A stretch of DNA of 64,000 nt. It comes from Nigerium sp. (GTDB lineage: Bacteria > Actinomycetota > Actinomycetes > Propionibacteriales > Propionibacteriaceae). Made by a program: the position numbers and the translations under genes. Location: positions 372,001 to 436,000 of the forward strand of contig JADJTH010000001.1 of the NCBI GenBank assembly GCA_016711325.1, read 5' to 3'. Below, one piece after another: positions 46,313 to 55,242 of this stretch (the stretch's first letter is position 1; each line of letters starts with the position of its first letter). A model generated the notes under the pieces. That model did no database searches and was not told the origin of the DNA. It saw only the letters and a program-made list of their open reading frames with translations.

Positions 46313-47590
46313 TCAGCTCAGGCGCGGCTGGACGTGCTCGGCGATCCACTCGTGCGGCAGATCACCGGAGCGGCAGGCGTCCAGCACGACATCAGCCTTG
46401 AGTGCATTGCCGACCGCCGACGCCCGACACGCCACCGTCAAACGCTCCTCTGCGCACGCGCGGATGATCGGCAAGAAGTGGTCCGACATGCCCGGGGTGA
46501 GAACGCCGACATCGTCACCATCGATCCTGACCAGCACGCGGGAGCGAGTGGAGCGGCCCACGGGGAGTTGCTCGTGGAGGGTGGCGACCACGGGTGCTTC
46601 GGGCTTGCCGGCGAGGATCGCCGACAGCTCCGACAGGTGTGCCTCCTCGCCGGTCACGTTGACGCGTGAGCCGTGCGGGAGGATCACGTGCGGTTCGGCC
46701 GGCAGCGGCCCGGGCGGCATGATCTGGTCGGGCTCGGGCAACATCACGGTGACACGGCTACGGATCGTCCCGTCGTCGTCCACGGCCCACACGCGGGCTC
46801 GGATGGGGATGTGCGCTTGGCGGGCGTCGGCGGCCCGCACGGCCGCCGCGTAGGCGGGATCTTCGAGGCGCCCGACCGTGGTCCCGTCGATCACCACGTA
46901 CACGGCGGCGCTCGTCTGCGATGACGCGAGCACACCGGCCACGTCCGAGATCTCCGACCCGCCCACGGCGTCCGACCCGATGGCCACACCGCGGGTAGTG
47001 AAGATCCGCCTGACCTCGGCACGGTGCAGGTACTCATCTTCGACCTCGGCGAACCGCGACAACCGTCCCCACGGTGTGAGCGTGGTCGGCCACAAGCGCG
47101 GATCGTCCGGGAGGCCGGCGCCGCCAGCGAACTCGGCGGGGATCAGCACACGAAGGTCCCGCCCCGACGAGACAGCGCCCACCACGAGCGTCGCCTTCCC
47201 TGACGCGTCCATGCGCGGGCCCACGACCTGCGCGTCTTGCGCGGACAGGTAGCCGGTCATCCGCGGCGCCTTCCCCGTCCACACGGCGACCGCATTCCGG
47301 TCGTGCGGATTCCGGGGCTCGCGCTTCAGCACGGCCCGCGACGACCCTGGGGTGAGGTGATCGATACCCTGGTGGTGGCGGAGGCCGACCACGGGCAGGG
47401 TGACCGTCTCACCCGCCGCCAGGGCGGCGACCGGCGTCGAGGACGCGATCTGCGGCTTGCTGCCACCCCGCGTGAGGAGCACAGCGCCCCCGACAACCAC
47501 CACGACGAGCGCCAGCACGACACCGATCCCCGGCACCGCGCTGAGTACCGCCGCCACCACGAGCAGCCCGACCCACTGGATGATGCGCAT
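46313..47590 (-). CDS. membrane-anchored protein with HIRAN-like domain
   Basis: The first 45 residues are strongly hydrophobic (two short membrane segments). Residues 60-130 resemble a HIRAN domain: LPVVGLRHHQGIDHLTPGSS, LKREPRNPHDRNAVAVWTG and MTGYLSAQDAQVV. HIRAN domains bind 3' DNA ends or accompany nucleases and helicases. The remaining 290 residues are unassigned and contain a second possible copy (VYVVIDGTTVGRLEDPAY). It is the largest gene of the tRNA-Arg remnant element. A phage or defence role is possible but not shown. Confidence 0.6.
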   Translation of the reverse strand: MRIIQWVGLLVVAAVLSAVPGIGVVLALVVVVVGGAVLLTRGGSKPQIASSTPVAALAAGETVTLPVVGLRHHQGIDHLTPGSSRAVLKREPRNPHDRNAVAVWTGKAPRMTGYLSAQDAQVVGPRMDASGKATLVVGAVSSGRDLRVLIPAEFAGGAGLPDDPRLWPTTLTPWGRLSRFAEVEDEYLHRAEVRRIFTTRGVAIGSDAVGGSEISDVAGVLASSQTSAAVYVVIDGTTVGRLEDPAYAAAVRAADARQAHIPIRARVWAVDDDGTIRSRVTVMLPEPDQIMPPGPLPAEPHVILPHGSRVNVTGEEAHLSELSAILAGKPEAPVVATLHEQLPVGRSTRSRVLVRIDGDDVGVLTPGMSDHFLPIIRACAEERLTVACRASAVGNALKADVVLDACRSGDLPHEWIAEHVQPRLS

Positions 47591-47607
47591 TAGTCTTGAC
47601 CTCCTGC

Positions 47608-48027
47608 TCAGCCGAGTGTGAGCGCGATCATGTCGGCGTTCTCGGCGGTGAAGTTGATAACACCGCGACGGGAGACCTCTACTCCGTAGATCGCCTCACC
47701 GGCCGGGACGTCCTTGACCTCGAACACGAACGTGCAGTGCGTGATCGCCTGCCGGTTGTACGCCCCCACGTTTCCCACCGAGCTGCCCTTGCCGGCGCCG
47801 AGCGCGCCGATCGCGATGACCTTCCCGCTGCCGTCCGAGATCTTCACCTGGGCGCCCCGCCTGATATCGGCGTACCCGTCCTTGCCCTCACAAGGGGCAG
47901 AGATGTCGCTGACAAACGACGCCTGCGCCAGAATGAGGGTGCCGGATGCGGTGAAGGCCCTCGGTTCCGGTGAACACGCCACCAGCGGGAACAGGGCAAG
48001 GACGGCGGCGATGCCGAGTCGTTTCAT
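47608..48027 (-). CDS. small secreted lipoprotein
   Basis: The N-terminus KRLGIAAVLALFPLVACS is a lipoprotein signal peptide with lipobox LVAC. The 120-residue mature part includes TLILAQASFVSDISAPCEG, VKISDGSGKVIAIGAL and CTFVFEVKDVPAGEAIYGVE, likely a beta-sandwich with one disulfide. Similar small lipoproteins occur in actinophages. Function is unknown. It is followed 17 bases later by the HIRAN-like gene. Confidence 0.7.
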   Translation of the reverse strand: MKRLGIAAVLALFPLVACSPEPRAFTASGTLILAQASFVSDISAPCEGKDGYADIRRGAQVKISDGSGKVIAIGALGAGKGSSVGNVGAYNRQAITHCTFVFEVKDVPAGEAIYGVEVSRRGVINFTAENADMIALTLG

Positions 48028-48189
48028 GGTCTTCTCCTTCGGGTGGGGCGGCGCTGCCCGTCGGCGGCAGCCTAGCTTTCAGGGGTGGTCTCCACGCGGA
48101 CGTCGCCGTACACGGTCGCGCCCGTAGGATTCGGGGTACCGGGATACCCCACCGGGCGGGGTGCCCATCCCCGAGAGGAGCGGGCAACG

Positions 48190-48396
48190 ATGCCTGACCC
48201 CACGACCATATTCGAGCTCATCGGACTACGACCCATCGTTGCCGACTGGTTGCGTGACGATGCCATGATCCTGCGCCGGCACGGCGTCATTCTCATTCAC
48301 CCGCGCGTGAGCCGCGCCGCCGCCGCGGATTGGGCTTTGAGTCAGTCAGTGACCCTCTGGGCGCAGTCGGAAGGCCCTCACCAAGAGACCCGCTGA
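48190..48396 (+). CDS. small hypothetical protein of the tRNA-Arg element
   Basis: ATG 48190 has a GAGAGGAG site. The 68-residue protein reads PDPTTIFELIGLRPIVADWL, RRHGVILIHPRVSRAAA. I do not recognise it. It faces the lipoprotein gene and overlaps the integrase remnant at its 3' end, so it may be a residual phage gene. Confidence 0.45.
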   Translation: MPDPTTIFELIGLRPIVADWLRDDAMILRRHGVILIHPRVSRAAAADWALSQSVTLWAQSEGPHQETR

Positions 48397-48742
48397 CAAC
48401 GGCATCAGCCGTTTCTGACGTCTCGGTGAGCGCCGTGCTGATGAGCCGGACTCGTCCGGACGCGTCGAGCCACGACGAGAGGGGCGCGGCTGACGTGAGG
48501 ACGCCCGCTGGCTTCTCCAAACGCATGGCTTCGAGGGTGCGGACGGCGTCCGATTTCGTGGGCCGCTTCCCGTCGTCGCGGGCCGCCACTCGGGTCGGCC
48601 GGACGCGTTTCCCGCCGATCCAGCCGTGGTCGATCTGCGCATACCAAGGGCAAACGCACGTCTTCGCGCCCGCCCGTTTGCGGCAGTCGGCGGCGTGCCG
48701 CTGGAAGACGGACCCTTCGCCATGCCCGCGCCTCAGCGCCAT
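48293..48742 (-). pseudogene. tyrosine integrase remnant (N-terminal part only)
   Basis: The first 90 residues resemble the arm-binding and core-binding start of phage tyrosine integrases: ALRRGHGEGSVFQRHAADCR, KTCVCPWYAQIDHGWIGGKR and RPTKSDAVRTLEAMRLEKP. The frame then degenerates into unrelated sequence (SWLDASGRVRLISTAL). No catalytic Arg/His/Tyr motif follows. Its position next to tRNA-Arg fits the integrase of the element between the 43-bp repeats. The element is probably immobile. Confidence 0.65.
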
Positions 48743-48857
48743 TGGTGACCCCCGCTCTACAGCCAAAATGATGGCCTACGCCTACATTACAGCCTATCGA
48801 GCGCTTAGCGCTGGCTAGGCGTACGCTGCATCACGCCTAGCCAGCGCCACCTTCTGG

Positions 48858-48900
48858 GCGGCCCCAGCAAGATTCGAACTTGCGACACATGGTTTAGGAA
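48858..48900. repeat. attachment-site repeat within tRNA-Arg
   Basis: This is the proximal 43-base copy inside the functional tRNA-Arg gene, identical to 46190-46232. Integration at the 3' part of a tRNA gene leaves such a duplication. Confidence 0.9.
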
Positions 48901-48931
48901 ACCACTGCTCTATCCCCTGAGCTATGGGGCC
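48859..48931 (-). tRNA. tRNA-Arg (anticodon CCT)
   Basis: The 73-base cloverleaf has acceptor GGCCCCA paired with TGGGGCC, D stem GCTC/GAGC, anticodon loop TTCCTAA and a T arm containing GTTCGAATC. The anticodon CCT (CCU) reads AGG. CCA is not encoded. It is the integration site of the 2.7-kb element. Confidence 0.95.
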
Positions 48932-49001
48932 CGGCGACGTCCCAGGCTACTCGCCGGGCGCGATGCCCGACAAACGTCGGGGACGGTCGCGGGAGGCGGG
49001 A

Positions 49002-49397
49002 TCAGTGCACCCCGGACGCCTCGGCGGCCTCGTGCGCCGCGCGCGCGGATTCGGCCTGCTGGCGGGCCTCCTCGATGTCGATCTCCTGGACGGCCTCGAT
49101 CAACTGCTCGAAGCTCGCCGCGTTCATCGCGCCCGCCTGTCGGAAGACCAGGACGCCGCCGCGGAAGGCCATCAAGGTCGGGATCGACTGGATCTCGAGC
49201 GCCATGGCGATCTCTTGATTCGCCTCGGTGTCGAGCTTCGCGAACGTGACGTCGGCGTGCTGGTCCGAGGCCGCCTCGAATACCGGGGCGAACATCCGGC
49301 ACGGCCCGCACCAGGCCGCCCAGAAATCGATGAACAGGGTGTCGTGCCCCTCGATGGTCGAGGCGAAGTTGTCGGTGGTCAGCTCAACGGTAGCCAT
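49002..49397 (-). CDS. trxA: thioredoxin
   Basis: The active site WCGPCRMFAPVFE lies near residue 30 and the cis-Pro region is IQSIPTLMAFRGG. ATG 49397 follows GAGAGGAATCCCT. At 131 residues it is somewhat longer than classic TrxA because of a helical Ala/Glu-rich tail (IDIEEARQQAESARAAHEA). It reduces protein disulfides in the cytoplasm. Confidence 0.93.
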   Translation of the reverse strand: MATVELTTDNFASTIEGHDTLFIDFWAAWCGPCRMFAPVFEAASDQHADVTFAKLDTEANQEIAMALEIQSIPTLMAFRGGVLVFRQAGAMNAASFEQLIEAVQEIDIEEARQQAESARAAHEAAEASGVH

Positions 49398-49458
49398 AGG
49401 GATTCCTCTCGTCGCGGCGACCACCTCAACACCGCGTGCGCCACGCCCATTCCCTCGC

Positions 49459-50241
49459 TCACGCCCGCGCCGGCTTGAGCACGACGAACCGGCGCATGGC
49501 GATCGAGACGCTCACCGGACCGTCGCTGGCCACGCGTTCGGCCAGCCAGGTGATCGTGCGCCGTCGGCGCTTCCAGGAGGTCGCCGGCAGATACAGAGCG
49601 CTCACGATCAACTCGGCGTCCGCCGCGCTCGCCACCTCGAAGTGGTAGCGCTCTCGGGCATCCTCGACCTTGCGCAGGCCGGTGCCGGCCAAGGCGTCCA
49701 CGTAGCCGGTGACCTCGGTCGGCCCCGGGAACTTGGGCCGGCTGCGCAGGTGACCGACGATCCGAAGCGAGGTGGCCAGGTCTTTGGGGCGCAAAGGGAG
49801 GGCGGTCGGCGCCGTAAACGCGAACACCCCGCCCGGCTTCAGCACCCGCGCAACCTCGACGAACAGATCGCGCGCCGGCTGGATGACGACGGTCCCCATC
49901 GAGGTGACCACGGCGTCCACCGACTCGTCGGCCAGCGGCAGGCGGAGCGCGTCGGCGCGGATCCACAGGCCGGCCGCCCGCTCGGCCGCCAACGCCAGCT
50001 CGGACTCGGCAAGGTCGATGCCGAGCACCGTCCGGCCCTCACGGGCCAGTTCGCGGGCGACCGCGCCCGAGCCGCATGCCAGATCGACGACGAGGCTGGC
50101 CCGCGGCGAGACGGCGCGCGCGAGCCAGCGGTACGGCGTGTGCCCGCCCGCGAGCGTCCGCGACAGCACCGACTCCATGACACCGGGGCGGTTCTGGTGA
50201 AACGCCGCGAGGTAGCCCGCCCAGTCGAACTCGCCTCTCAT
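49459..50241 (-). CDS. class I SAM-dependent methyltransferase
   Basis: The 260-residue protein has motif I (LVVDLACGSGAVARELAREG), the acidic loop VLGIDLAESELALAAE and post-I motif SVDAVVTSMGTVVI, then LKPGGVFAFTAPTALPL. The substrate is unknown. It resembles UbiE-like small-molecule methyltransferases. ATG 50241 overlaps the stop of the upstream gene by 4 bp, so the two are co-transcribed. Confidence 0.85.
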   Translation of the reverse strand: MRGEFDWAGYLAAFHQNRPGVMESVLSRTLAGGHTPYRWLARAVSPRASLVVDLACGSGAVARELAREGRTVLGIDLAESELALAAERAAGLWIRADALRLPLADESVDAVVTSMGTVVIQPARDLFVEVARVLKPGGVFAFTAPTALPLRPKDLATSLRIVGHLRSRPKFPGPTEVTGYVDALAGTGLRKVEDARERYHFEVASAADAELIVSALYLPATSWKRRRRTITWLAERVASDGPVSVSIAMRRFVVLKPARA

Positions 50242-51278
50242 GTCAGTCCCTCCAACTCGGCGATCTCGCGTCCGATGTGACGCAGCAGCCTCCCCGGCCC
50301 GATCGTGCGGCCGGCCACCGCCGACACGAGATTCGCCATCCCGGGCAGGGCCTCGTCCGGCTCGGCGCGCCCGGGCACGGCCCCGAGCGACAGGGGGTTC
50401 GCGCCATCCGGCCACGGCGCGACCAGCCGCTCCCAGGTGGACAGCCATGCCGCGGAGATCTCCGCGGCGCTCGGCACGCCGAAGAAGTGCCCGACCGGGG
50501 CATGATGGCGCAGACCGACGATCGGCGAACCCTGATAGATCAACGCCAACCGCACGCGGGCGTCCAGGTCGCGCTGCCGGACGCGATCGCCGCGCAGCAC
50601 CCACGAGCACGGATTCGCGCACGTATCGCCCACGTCGGGGCGCTCGCCCGCCTCGGTCGCCCGATGGTGCATGGCGCACACCGCCAGGGCCGCTCCCTGC
50701 CGCGAGTGGAAACGATCGAGGTAGCCGGTGTATCCGGCGATGTCGCCCGAACACGCGTGAAGTGCGCGGCGCGCGGTCGCCCGTAGGCCCGGCCCATGCC
50801 CGCACGAGGGATCGTCGCTTCCCCAGCGTTCGCCGACCTGCTCGCGAAGGCGGAGCGGATCGCCCCCGTGGCCGAGCGTCGACTCCCATGCCAACTGTGG
50901 CAGGTACTCACCGATCAGGTGAGCGGTGACGACCACCTGCAACGGCTCCGCGCGCCGGGCGCGAAGATCGAGCACCTCGAGCATCAGCTCGTACAGCGGC
51001 ACCAGTGAGGCGAGCGCTCCCCGGTGGGGATCCCGCGGATGCAGCGGGAAGCAGGCACCGTTCAGGTCATCGCGCCACGTGACCTGCGGAAAGGACTCGG
51101 CGATCGAGCCGAAGTCCTCGGCGTCCAGGTCGAGGACGCGCTTCGCGGCCACCGCCAGGTTCCGCGCCACGACGGCGCCCGGATCACCCTCGCCGCGCGC
51201 GATCTCGGCGTCCAGCACCGCGGCCAGCGCGTCGTACCAGTGCCCGGTCAGCAGCGGCCGCAGCAGGGCGGCGTCCAT
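50238..51278 (-). CDS. hypothetical protein, 346 residues
   Basis: I do not recognise the family. The protein is soluble with several Cys/His residues in the middle (HACSGDIAGYTGYLDRFHSR, CAMHHRATEAG, TCANPCSWVLRGDRVRQRDL), which could bind metal. Other segments are PLTGHWYDALAAVLDAEIAR and VVVTAHLIGEYLPQLAWEST. It abuts the DtxR-like gene upstream and overlaps the methyltransferase downstream, so it may belong to the same metal-responsive operon. That link is only positional. Confidence 0.6.
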   Translation of the reverse strand: MDAALLRPLLTGHWYDALAAVLDAEIARGEGDPGAVVARNLAVAAKRVLDLDAEDFGSIAESFPQVTWRDDLNGACFPLHPRDPHRGALASLVPLYELMLEVLDLRARRAEPLQVVVTAHLIGEYLPQLAWESTLGHGGDPLRLREQVGERWGSDDPSCGHGPGLRATARRALHACSGDIAGYTGYLDRFHSRQGAALAVCAMHHRATEAGERPDVGDTCANPCSWVLRGDRVRQRDLDARVRLALIYQGSPIVGLRHHAPVGHFFGVPSAAEISAAWLSTWERLVAPWPDGANPLSLGAVPGRAEPDEALPGMANLVSAVAGRTIGPGRLLRHIGREIAELEGLT

Positions 51279-51955
51279 CACACACGCCGCACGAACAGGT
51301 GCGGTGCCGCCTCCTGGGTCACCCAGCATTCCCCGGACGCCTCCAACCGGAAGCGTCGCCCGACCCGCTGCGCGGTCAGGGTGGCTCCGGGGCCGATCGC
51401 GGCCGCCGCCAACCCGGCGATCAGCGTGCGGTCGCTTTGCGCTCTCTCGCTGATGCGTTCCAACGTGACGCTGGCCACCGCGTCGTCGGGCAACGCGTCG
51501 GGAAGCGTGAGGATCCCGAGATCGATCGCGGCCTTCGGCCTCGCGACCTTCTCCTGCGGGATCGGATTGCCGTACGGCGACCGCGTCGGCGCGTCGAGCA
51601 TGGCGACCAGGCGTGTCTCGACAGCGTCGGAGATGACGTGCTCCCACCGGCACGCCTCCTCGTGCACGAGGTCGAGCGGCAGCCCGATCACCTCGGTCAG
51701 CAGGATTTCGGCGAGCCGATGCTTGCGCATCACCGACGTCGCCTTCTCGCGTCCGGTCGCCGTCAGCACGATCTGGCGGTCGTTGGCGACCCACAACAGG
51801 CCGTCGCGCTCCATGCGCTGCACGGTCTGGCTGACCGTCGGCCCGCTTTGGCTCAGCCGCTCGGCGATGCGCGCGCGGAGGGGAGCGATTCCCTCCTCCT
51901 CAAGCTCATAGACCGTCCGCAGATACATCTCCGTGGTATCGATGAGGTCGCTCAC
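51278..51955 (-). CDS. DtxR/IdeR-family metal-dependent regulator
   Basis: The 225-residue protein has the winged HTH (ERLSQSGPTVSQTVQRMERD) and the metal-binding dimerisation domain (VMRKHRLAEILLTEVIGL, HEEACRWEHVISDAVETRL), including the Cys-102-type residue and the His/Glu ligands of IdeR. The C-terminal third is an SH3-like domain. It probably represses iron uptake genes when bound to Fe(II). An MntR-like manganese role is the alternative. Confidence 0.9.
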   Translation of the reverse strand: MSDLIDTTEMYLRTVYELEEEGIAPLRARIAERLSQSGPTVSQTVQRMERDGLLWVANDRQIVLTATGREKATSVMRKHRLAEILLTEVIGLPLDLVHEEACRWEHVISDAVETRLVAMLDAPTRSPYGNPIPQEKVARPKAAIDLGILTLPDALPDDAVASVTLERISERAQSDRTLIAGLAAAAIGPGATLTAQRVGRRFRLEASGECWVTQEAAPHLFVRRV

Positions 51956-52006
51956 CCTGCGCCCCCTTTCCGGATCAATGCTGTCCAGTCCTGCCCACCC
52001 TAGCCG

Positions 52007-52953
52007 TCAGCGGCGGGCCAGCACGACGACACCCGCGAGGACGGCCACCACGAGTGCGGCGAGCAGCGAGGCCGCCGTGCCGACCTGGTCGAAGCCACGC
52101 GTCGACGGCGCGTCCGTCGGGGACGCCGGCCGTGTCGTTGCCCCCGATTGCGAGGCGGTGGCAGCGGGGCCGGGCACCGCGACCGCGGTGACGTCGCCGC
52201 CGTCGCCGGCGGCCGTCATCACCTCGCCCTCGTCGAGGCTCTCGGTCAACGACTGGCCCCGCTGGTGACGCCGATCGCCGCCTCGCCGATCGGAGCGAAG
52301 GTCTCGCCGTCCAGCGCCACCACCGCGGCCTGGGTGCGCACCACGAACCGCCCGTCGCGCAGCACGGTGGCGTCCGTGACGCCGGCCGGCGCGTCGGCGA
52401 TGCGCTCGAGGGTGTTGGGCTCGCCCGCGTCGAGGCTTTCGGGCGCGCGATAGATGCCGGCGCCCGACCCGGTGGTGATCACGTACAGCCGGTGCCGGCC
52501 GTCCACCATGATCGCCGCGGCGTCGTGCCGTCCGTCCGGGTAGGCCAGCGGATAGGCCACCGCCCGCAGGATGTCGGTGCCCGGCCAGGGCTCCGTCACC
52601 CGATAGATCGTCACCCGGGCGCGCACCCCACCGACATCGCCGACGTACGCCTGACCGCCGACGTACGCCAGCGCCTGGGCGTTGGTCAGCGTGTCGTTCG
52701 AAACCAGGTCGCCCTCGACGGTGCCGTCGGCGGCGATCGCGGTCAGCCTCAGCCGCCCGGACGCCGACTCCAGCACCCAGTAACGCTCGCGGGCGTGATC
52801 GGTGGCCATGCCCAGCGGCACCGAACGGGGCGGAAGCGTGACGGTGTCGGCGGCACGCGCGGGCACCACGTTGAGCAGGGCACCCACGACCACCAGCACC
52901 ACCAGGAGCAGCAATGCGCCGGTGACGATCCGGTTGCGCGTCCTGAGCTTCAC
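52007..52953 (-). pseudogene. exported protein with C-terminal membrane anchor, one frameshift
   Basis: An N-terminal membrane segment (IVTGALLLLVVLVVVGALL) is followed by a repeat-like extracellular domain (PLGMATDHARERYWVLES, RLRLTAIAADGTVEGDLVSN, QALAYVGGQAYVGDVGG, HRLYVITTGSGAGIYRAPE), suggestive of a beta-propeller. After a shift near 52255 a Ser/Thr/Pro linker and a C-terminal membrane segment follow (GTAASLLAALVVAVLAGVVVLARR-like end). One missing base gives 315 residues. Function is unknown. The gene is divergent from 53006. Confidence 0.65.
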
Positions 52954-53005
52954 CGATCCAGTCTATCGGGGACCGACCCGGGCACCCGCGTGTAGGGTGC
53001 GGCGC

Positions 53006-53653
53006 ATGGGCACCGTCAGCCTCTACGCGGTGGGCATCGATGAACTGCGCGGCATGTTCACCGGTACGGACGCCACGATCACCCGGCTCCGCTCGCTCGC
53101 CCTCGCGACATGGCCGCCCTCCCCCGCGCCACGCAGCCTGCTCGGCAAGCTCGGCCCCTTCTCCCGACGCGCGTTCGGCGCTCCGCTCGTCCGCCACGGC
53201 ATCCCCACCGGCCGCGACCTCGACGACGTGGCGCACGGCCGCGACGTGGCTCCCGACCGCCTGAGCGCCGCCTGGGCGCTGGTGGATCTCTGGCTGGGAG
53301 AGACGTGCTGGGGCAGCCTGCGGATCACCACGACGGACGCCGGTTCGGACGCCCTCGACTTCTCGCTCGCACTGGCGGGCGTCCCGGCGCGATTCGGGCT
53401 GAGACAACTCTTCAACGATGCCGTGGCGATTCCGCTCAAGCGGCAGCCCGGCCAGGCGATGGGGTACGTGAGCGGGTCGCACGCGACCGCGATGGCGTCC
53501 GCCTGGGCGCGGGCGCTTCCGCGCGTCGACACCGGAACGCACCCGGACGCAGAACGCGTGGCGACCTGGCTCGGCCGGTACGCGGACTGGACCCGGACAG
53601 CGCATGAGGTCGGACGCCCCGCGCCCGACCTCATCGCCGACTACCGTCCGTGA
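53006..53653 (+). CDS. hypothetical protein, 215 residues
   Basis: I do not recognise a family by eye. The protein starts MGTVSLYAVGIDELRGMF, which resembles small actinobacterial DUF proteins with a DELRDMF-type opening, and later has DRLSAAWALVDLWLGETCWG and QLFNDAVAIPLKRQPGQAMG. It is soluble. The start at ATG 53006 is 52 bases from the divergent exported-protein gene. It is convergent with the permease gene. Confidence 0.6.
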   Translation: MGTVSLYAVGIDELRGMFTGTDATITRLRSLALATWPPSPAPRSLLGKLGPFSRRAFGAPLVRHGIPTGRDLDDVAHGRDVAPDRLSAAWALVDLWLGETCWGSLRITTTDAGSDALDFSLALAGVPARFGLRQLFNDAVAIPLKRQPGQAMGYVSGSHATAMASAWARALPRVDTGTHPDAERVATWLGRYADWTRTAHEVGRPAPDLIADYRP

Positions 53654-53668
53654 CGGCGCCGCGTCACC

Positions 53669-55150
53669 TCAGGCGAGCGCCAGATTGATCAGTCCCTGGG
53701 CGAAATAGAGCACGAAGGCGGCGCTGACCACCCACAACAGCGGGTGCACCTTGGCCGCCTTGCCGCGCGCGACCTTGATCAGCACGTAGAAGATGAAGCC
53801 GGCGCCGATACCCGCCGTGATCGAGTACGCGAACGGCATGACGACCATCGTGAGGAACGCGGGGATCGCGTCCTCGGGGTCGTCCCAGTCGATGTGCACG
53901 ACCTGGCTCAGCATGAGGAAGCCGACGAACACCAACGCGGGCGCCGCCGCCTCGGACGGTACGAGCGCGACCAGCGGCGCCAGGAACAGGCTGAACAGGA
54001 AGGCGACGCCGGTGACCACGGACGCCAGGCCCGTCCGCGCGCCCTCGCCGACGCCCGCCGCCGACTCGATGTAGGACGTGTTCGACGAGACCGAGCCGAC
54101 GCCACCGGCGATGGCCGCGATCGAGTCCACGATCAGGATCTCGCGGGTGCGCTCGGGGTTGCCGCCCTCGTCGAGCAGTCCACCCTCGGCGCCCACCGCG
54201 ACGATGGTGCCCATGGTGTCGAAGAAGTCGGCGAGCAGCAGTGCGAAGACGGTCATCAGCATCGCGATCATGACATCCGGGCCCGCGGTGAAGGCACCGA
54301 ACAGGTCGACACGCCCGATCAGGCCGAGGTCGGGCAGGCTGACCAGGCTCCCGGCGACCGCCGGCACGTTCAGCGCCCAGCCGGCCGGCGTCTCGCCCAT
54401 GTTCTGGCCGCCGATGCCGAGGACGGCCTCGAGGATGATCGCCAGCACGGTCATCGACACGATGGAGATCAACATCGCACCGCGCACCCGGCGCACGTAC
54501 AACAGGACCAGCGTGATCAGGCCGATGATGAACACGGCGATCGGCCAGCCGATCAGGTGACCGTCGATGCCCAGTTGGAGCGGAGTGCCGGCCCCCTTGC
54601 GGACGACGCCGGCGTCGACGAAGCCCACCAGGGCGATGAACAGGCCGATGCCGACCGCGATGCCGGTGCGCAGCGCCCGCGGCACGGCACGGAACACGGC
54701 CTCACGGAAGCCGGTGAGCACGAGGAGGAGGATGATGACGCCCTCCCACACGACCAGGCCCATCGCCTGCGGCCAGGTGACGCGCGGGGCGATCACGTAG
54801 GCGAGCATGGCATTGAGGCCCAGGCCCGTGGCCAGGGCGAGCGGGAAGCGTCCGACCACGCCCATCGCGATGGTCATGATGCCCGCGATCAGCGAGGTCG
54901 CCGCGGCGACCATGGCGATCGTGACCCCGATGTTCGCCGGGTCGGCGGCGGACAGGCCGCTGACCAGGTTTCCGTCGCGGTCGGGCGTGGTGCCGATGAT
55001 GAGCGGGTTCAGCGCGATGATGTAGGCCATCGTGAAGAACGTGACGAGTCCGCCACGGACCTCGTTGGCGACGGTCGAGCCTCGCCGAGTGATTCCGAAG
55101 TAGCCGTCGATGCCGACCGTCGCAGGCGGCGCGGATGTACCAGAAGACAT
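53669..55150 (-). CDS. NCS2-family purine permease (AzgA/GhxP-like)
   Basis: The 493-residue protein has about twelve membrane segments. Family signatures are GYFGITRRGSTVANEVRGGL, TFFTMAYIIALNPLI, GRFPLALATGLGLNAMLAY, DFFDTMGTIVAVG and SNTSYIESAAGVGEGARTGL. These mark the AzgA-like branch that imports hypoxanthine, adenine or guanine with protons. ATG 55150 is preferred over a start 27 bases upstream. Confidence 0.9.
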   Translation of the reverse strand: MSSGTSAPPATVGIDGYFGITRRGSTVANEVRGGLVTFFTMAYIIALNPLIIGTTPDRDGNLVSGLSAADPANIGVTIAMVAAATSLIAGIMTIAMGVVGRFPLALATGLGLNAMLAYVIAPRVTWPQAMGLVVWEGVIILLLVLTGFREAVFRAVPRALRTGIAVGIGLFIALVGFVDAGVVRKGAGTPLQLGIDGHLIGWPIAVFIIGLITLVLLYVRRVRGAMLISIVSMTVLAIILEAVLGIGGQNMGETPAGWALNVPAVAGSLVSLPDLGLIGRVDLFGAFTAGPDVMIAMLMTVFALLLADFFDTMGTIVAVGAEGGLLDEGGNPERTREILIVDSIAAIAGGVGSVSSNTSYIESAAGVGEGARTGLASVVTGVAFLFSLFLAPLVALVPSEAAAPALVFVGFLMLSQVVHIDWDDPEDAIPAFLTMVVMPFAYSITAGIGAGFIFYVLIKVARGKAAKVHPLLWVVSAAFVLYFAQGLINLALA

Positions 55151-55242
55151 GACGATCAGGCTAGGGGCTGCCTCCACCGGGACGGCGCCGCGTCCACACC
55201 CTTAACACCGTCGCAATCGACCCCGCACGGATGGGACGATCC

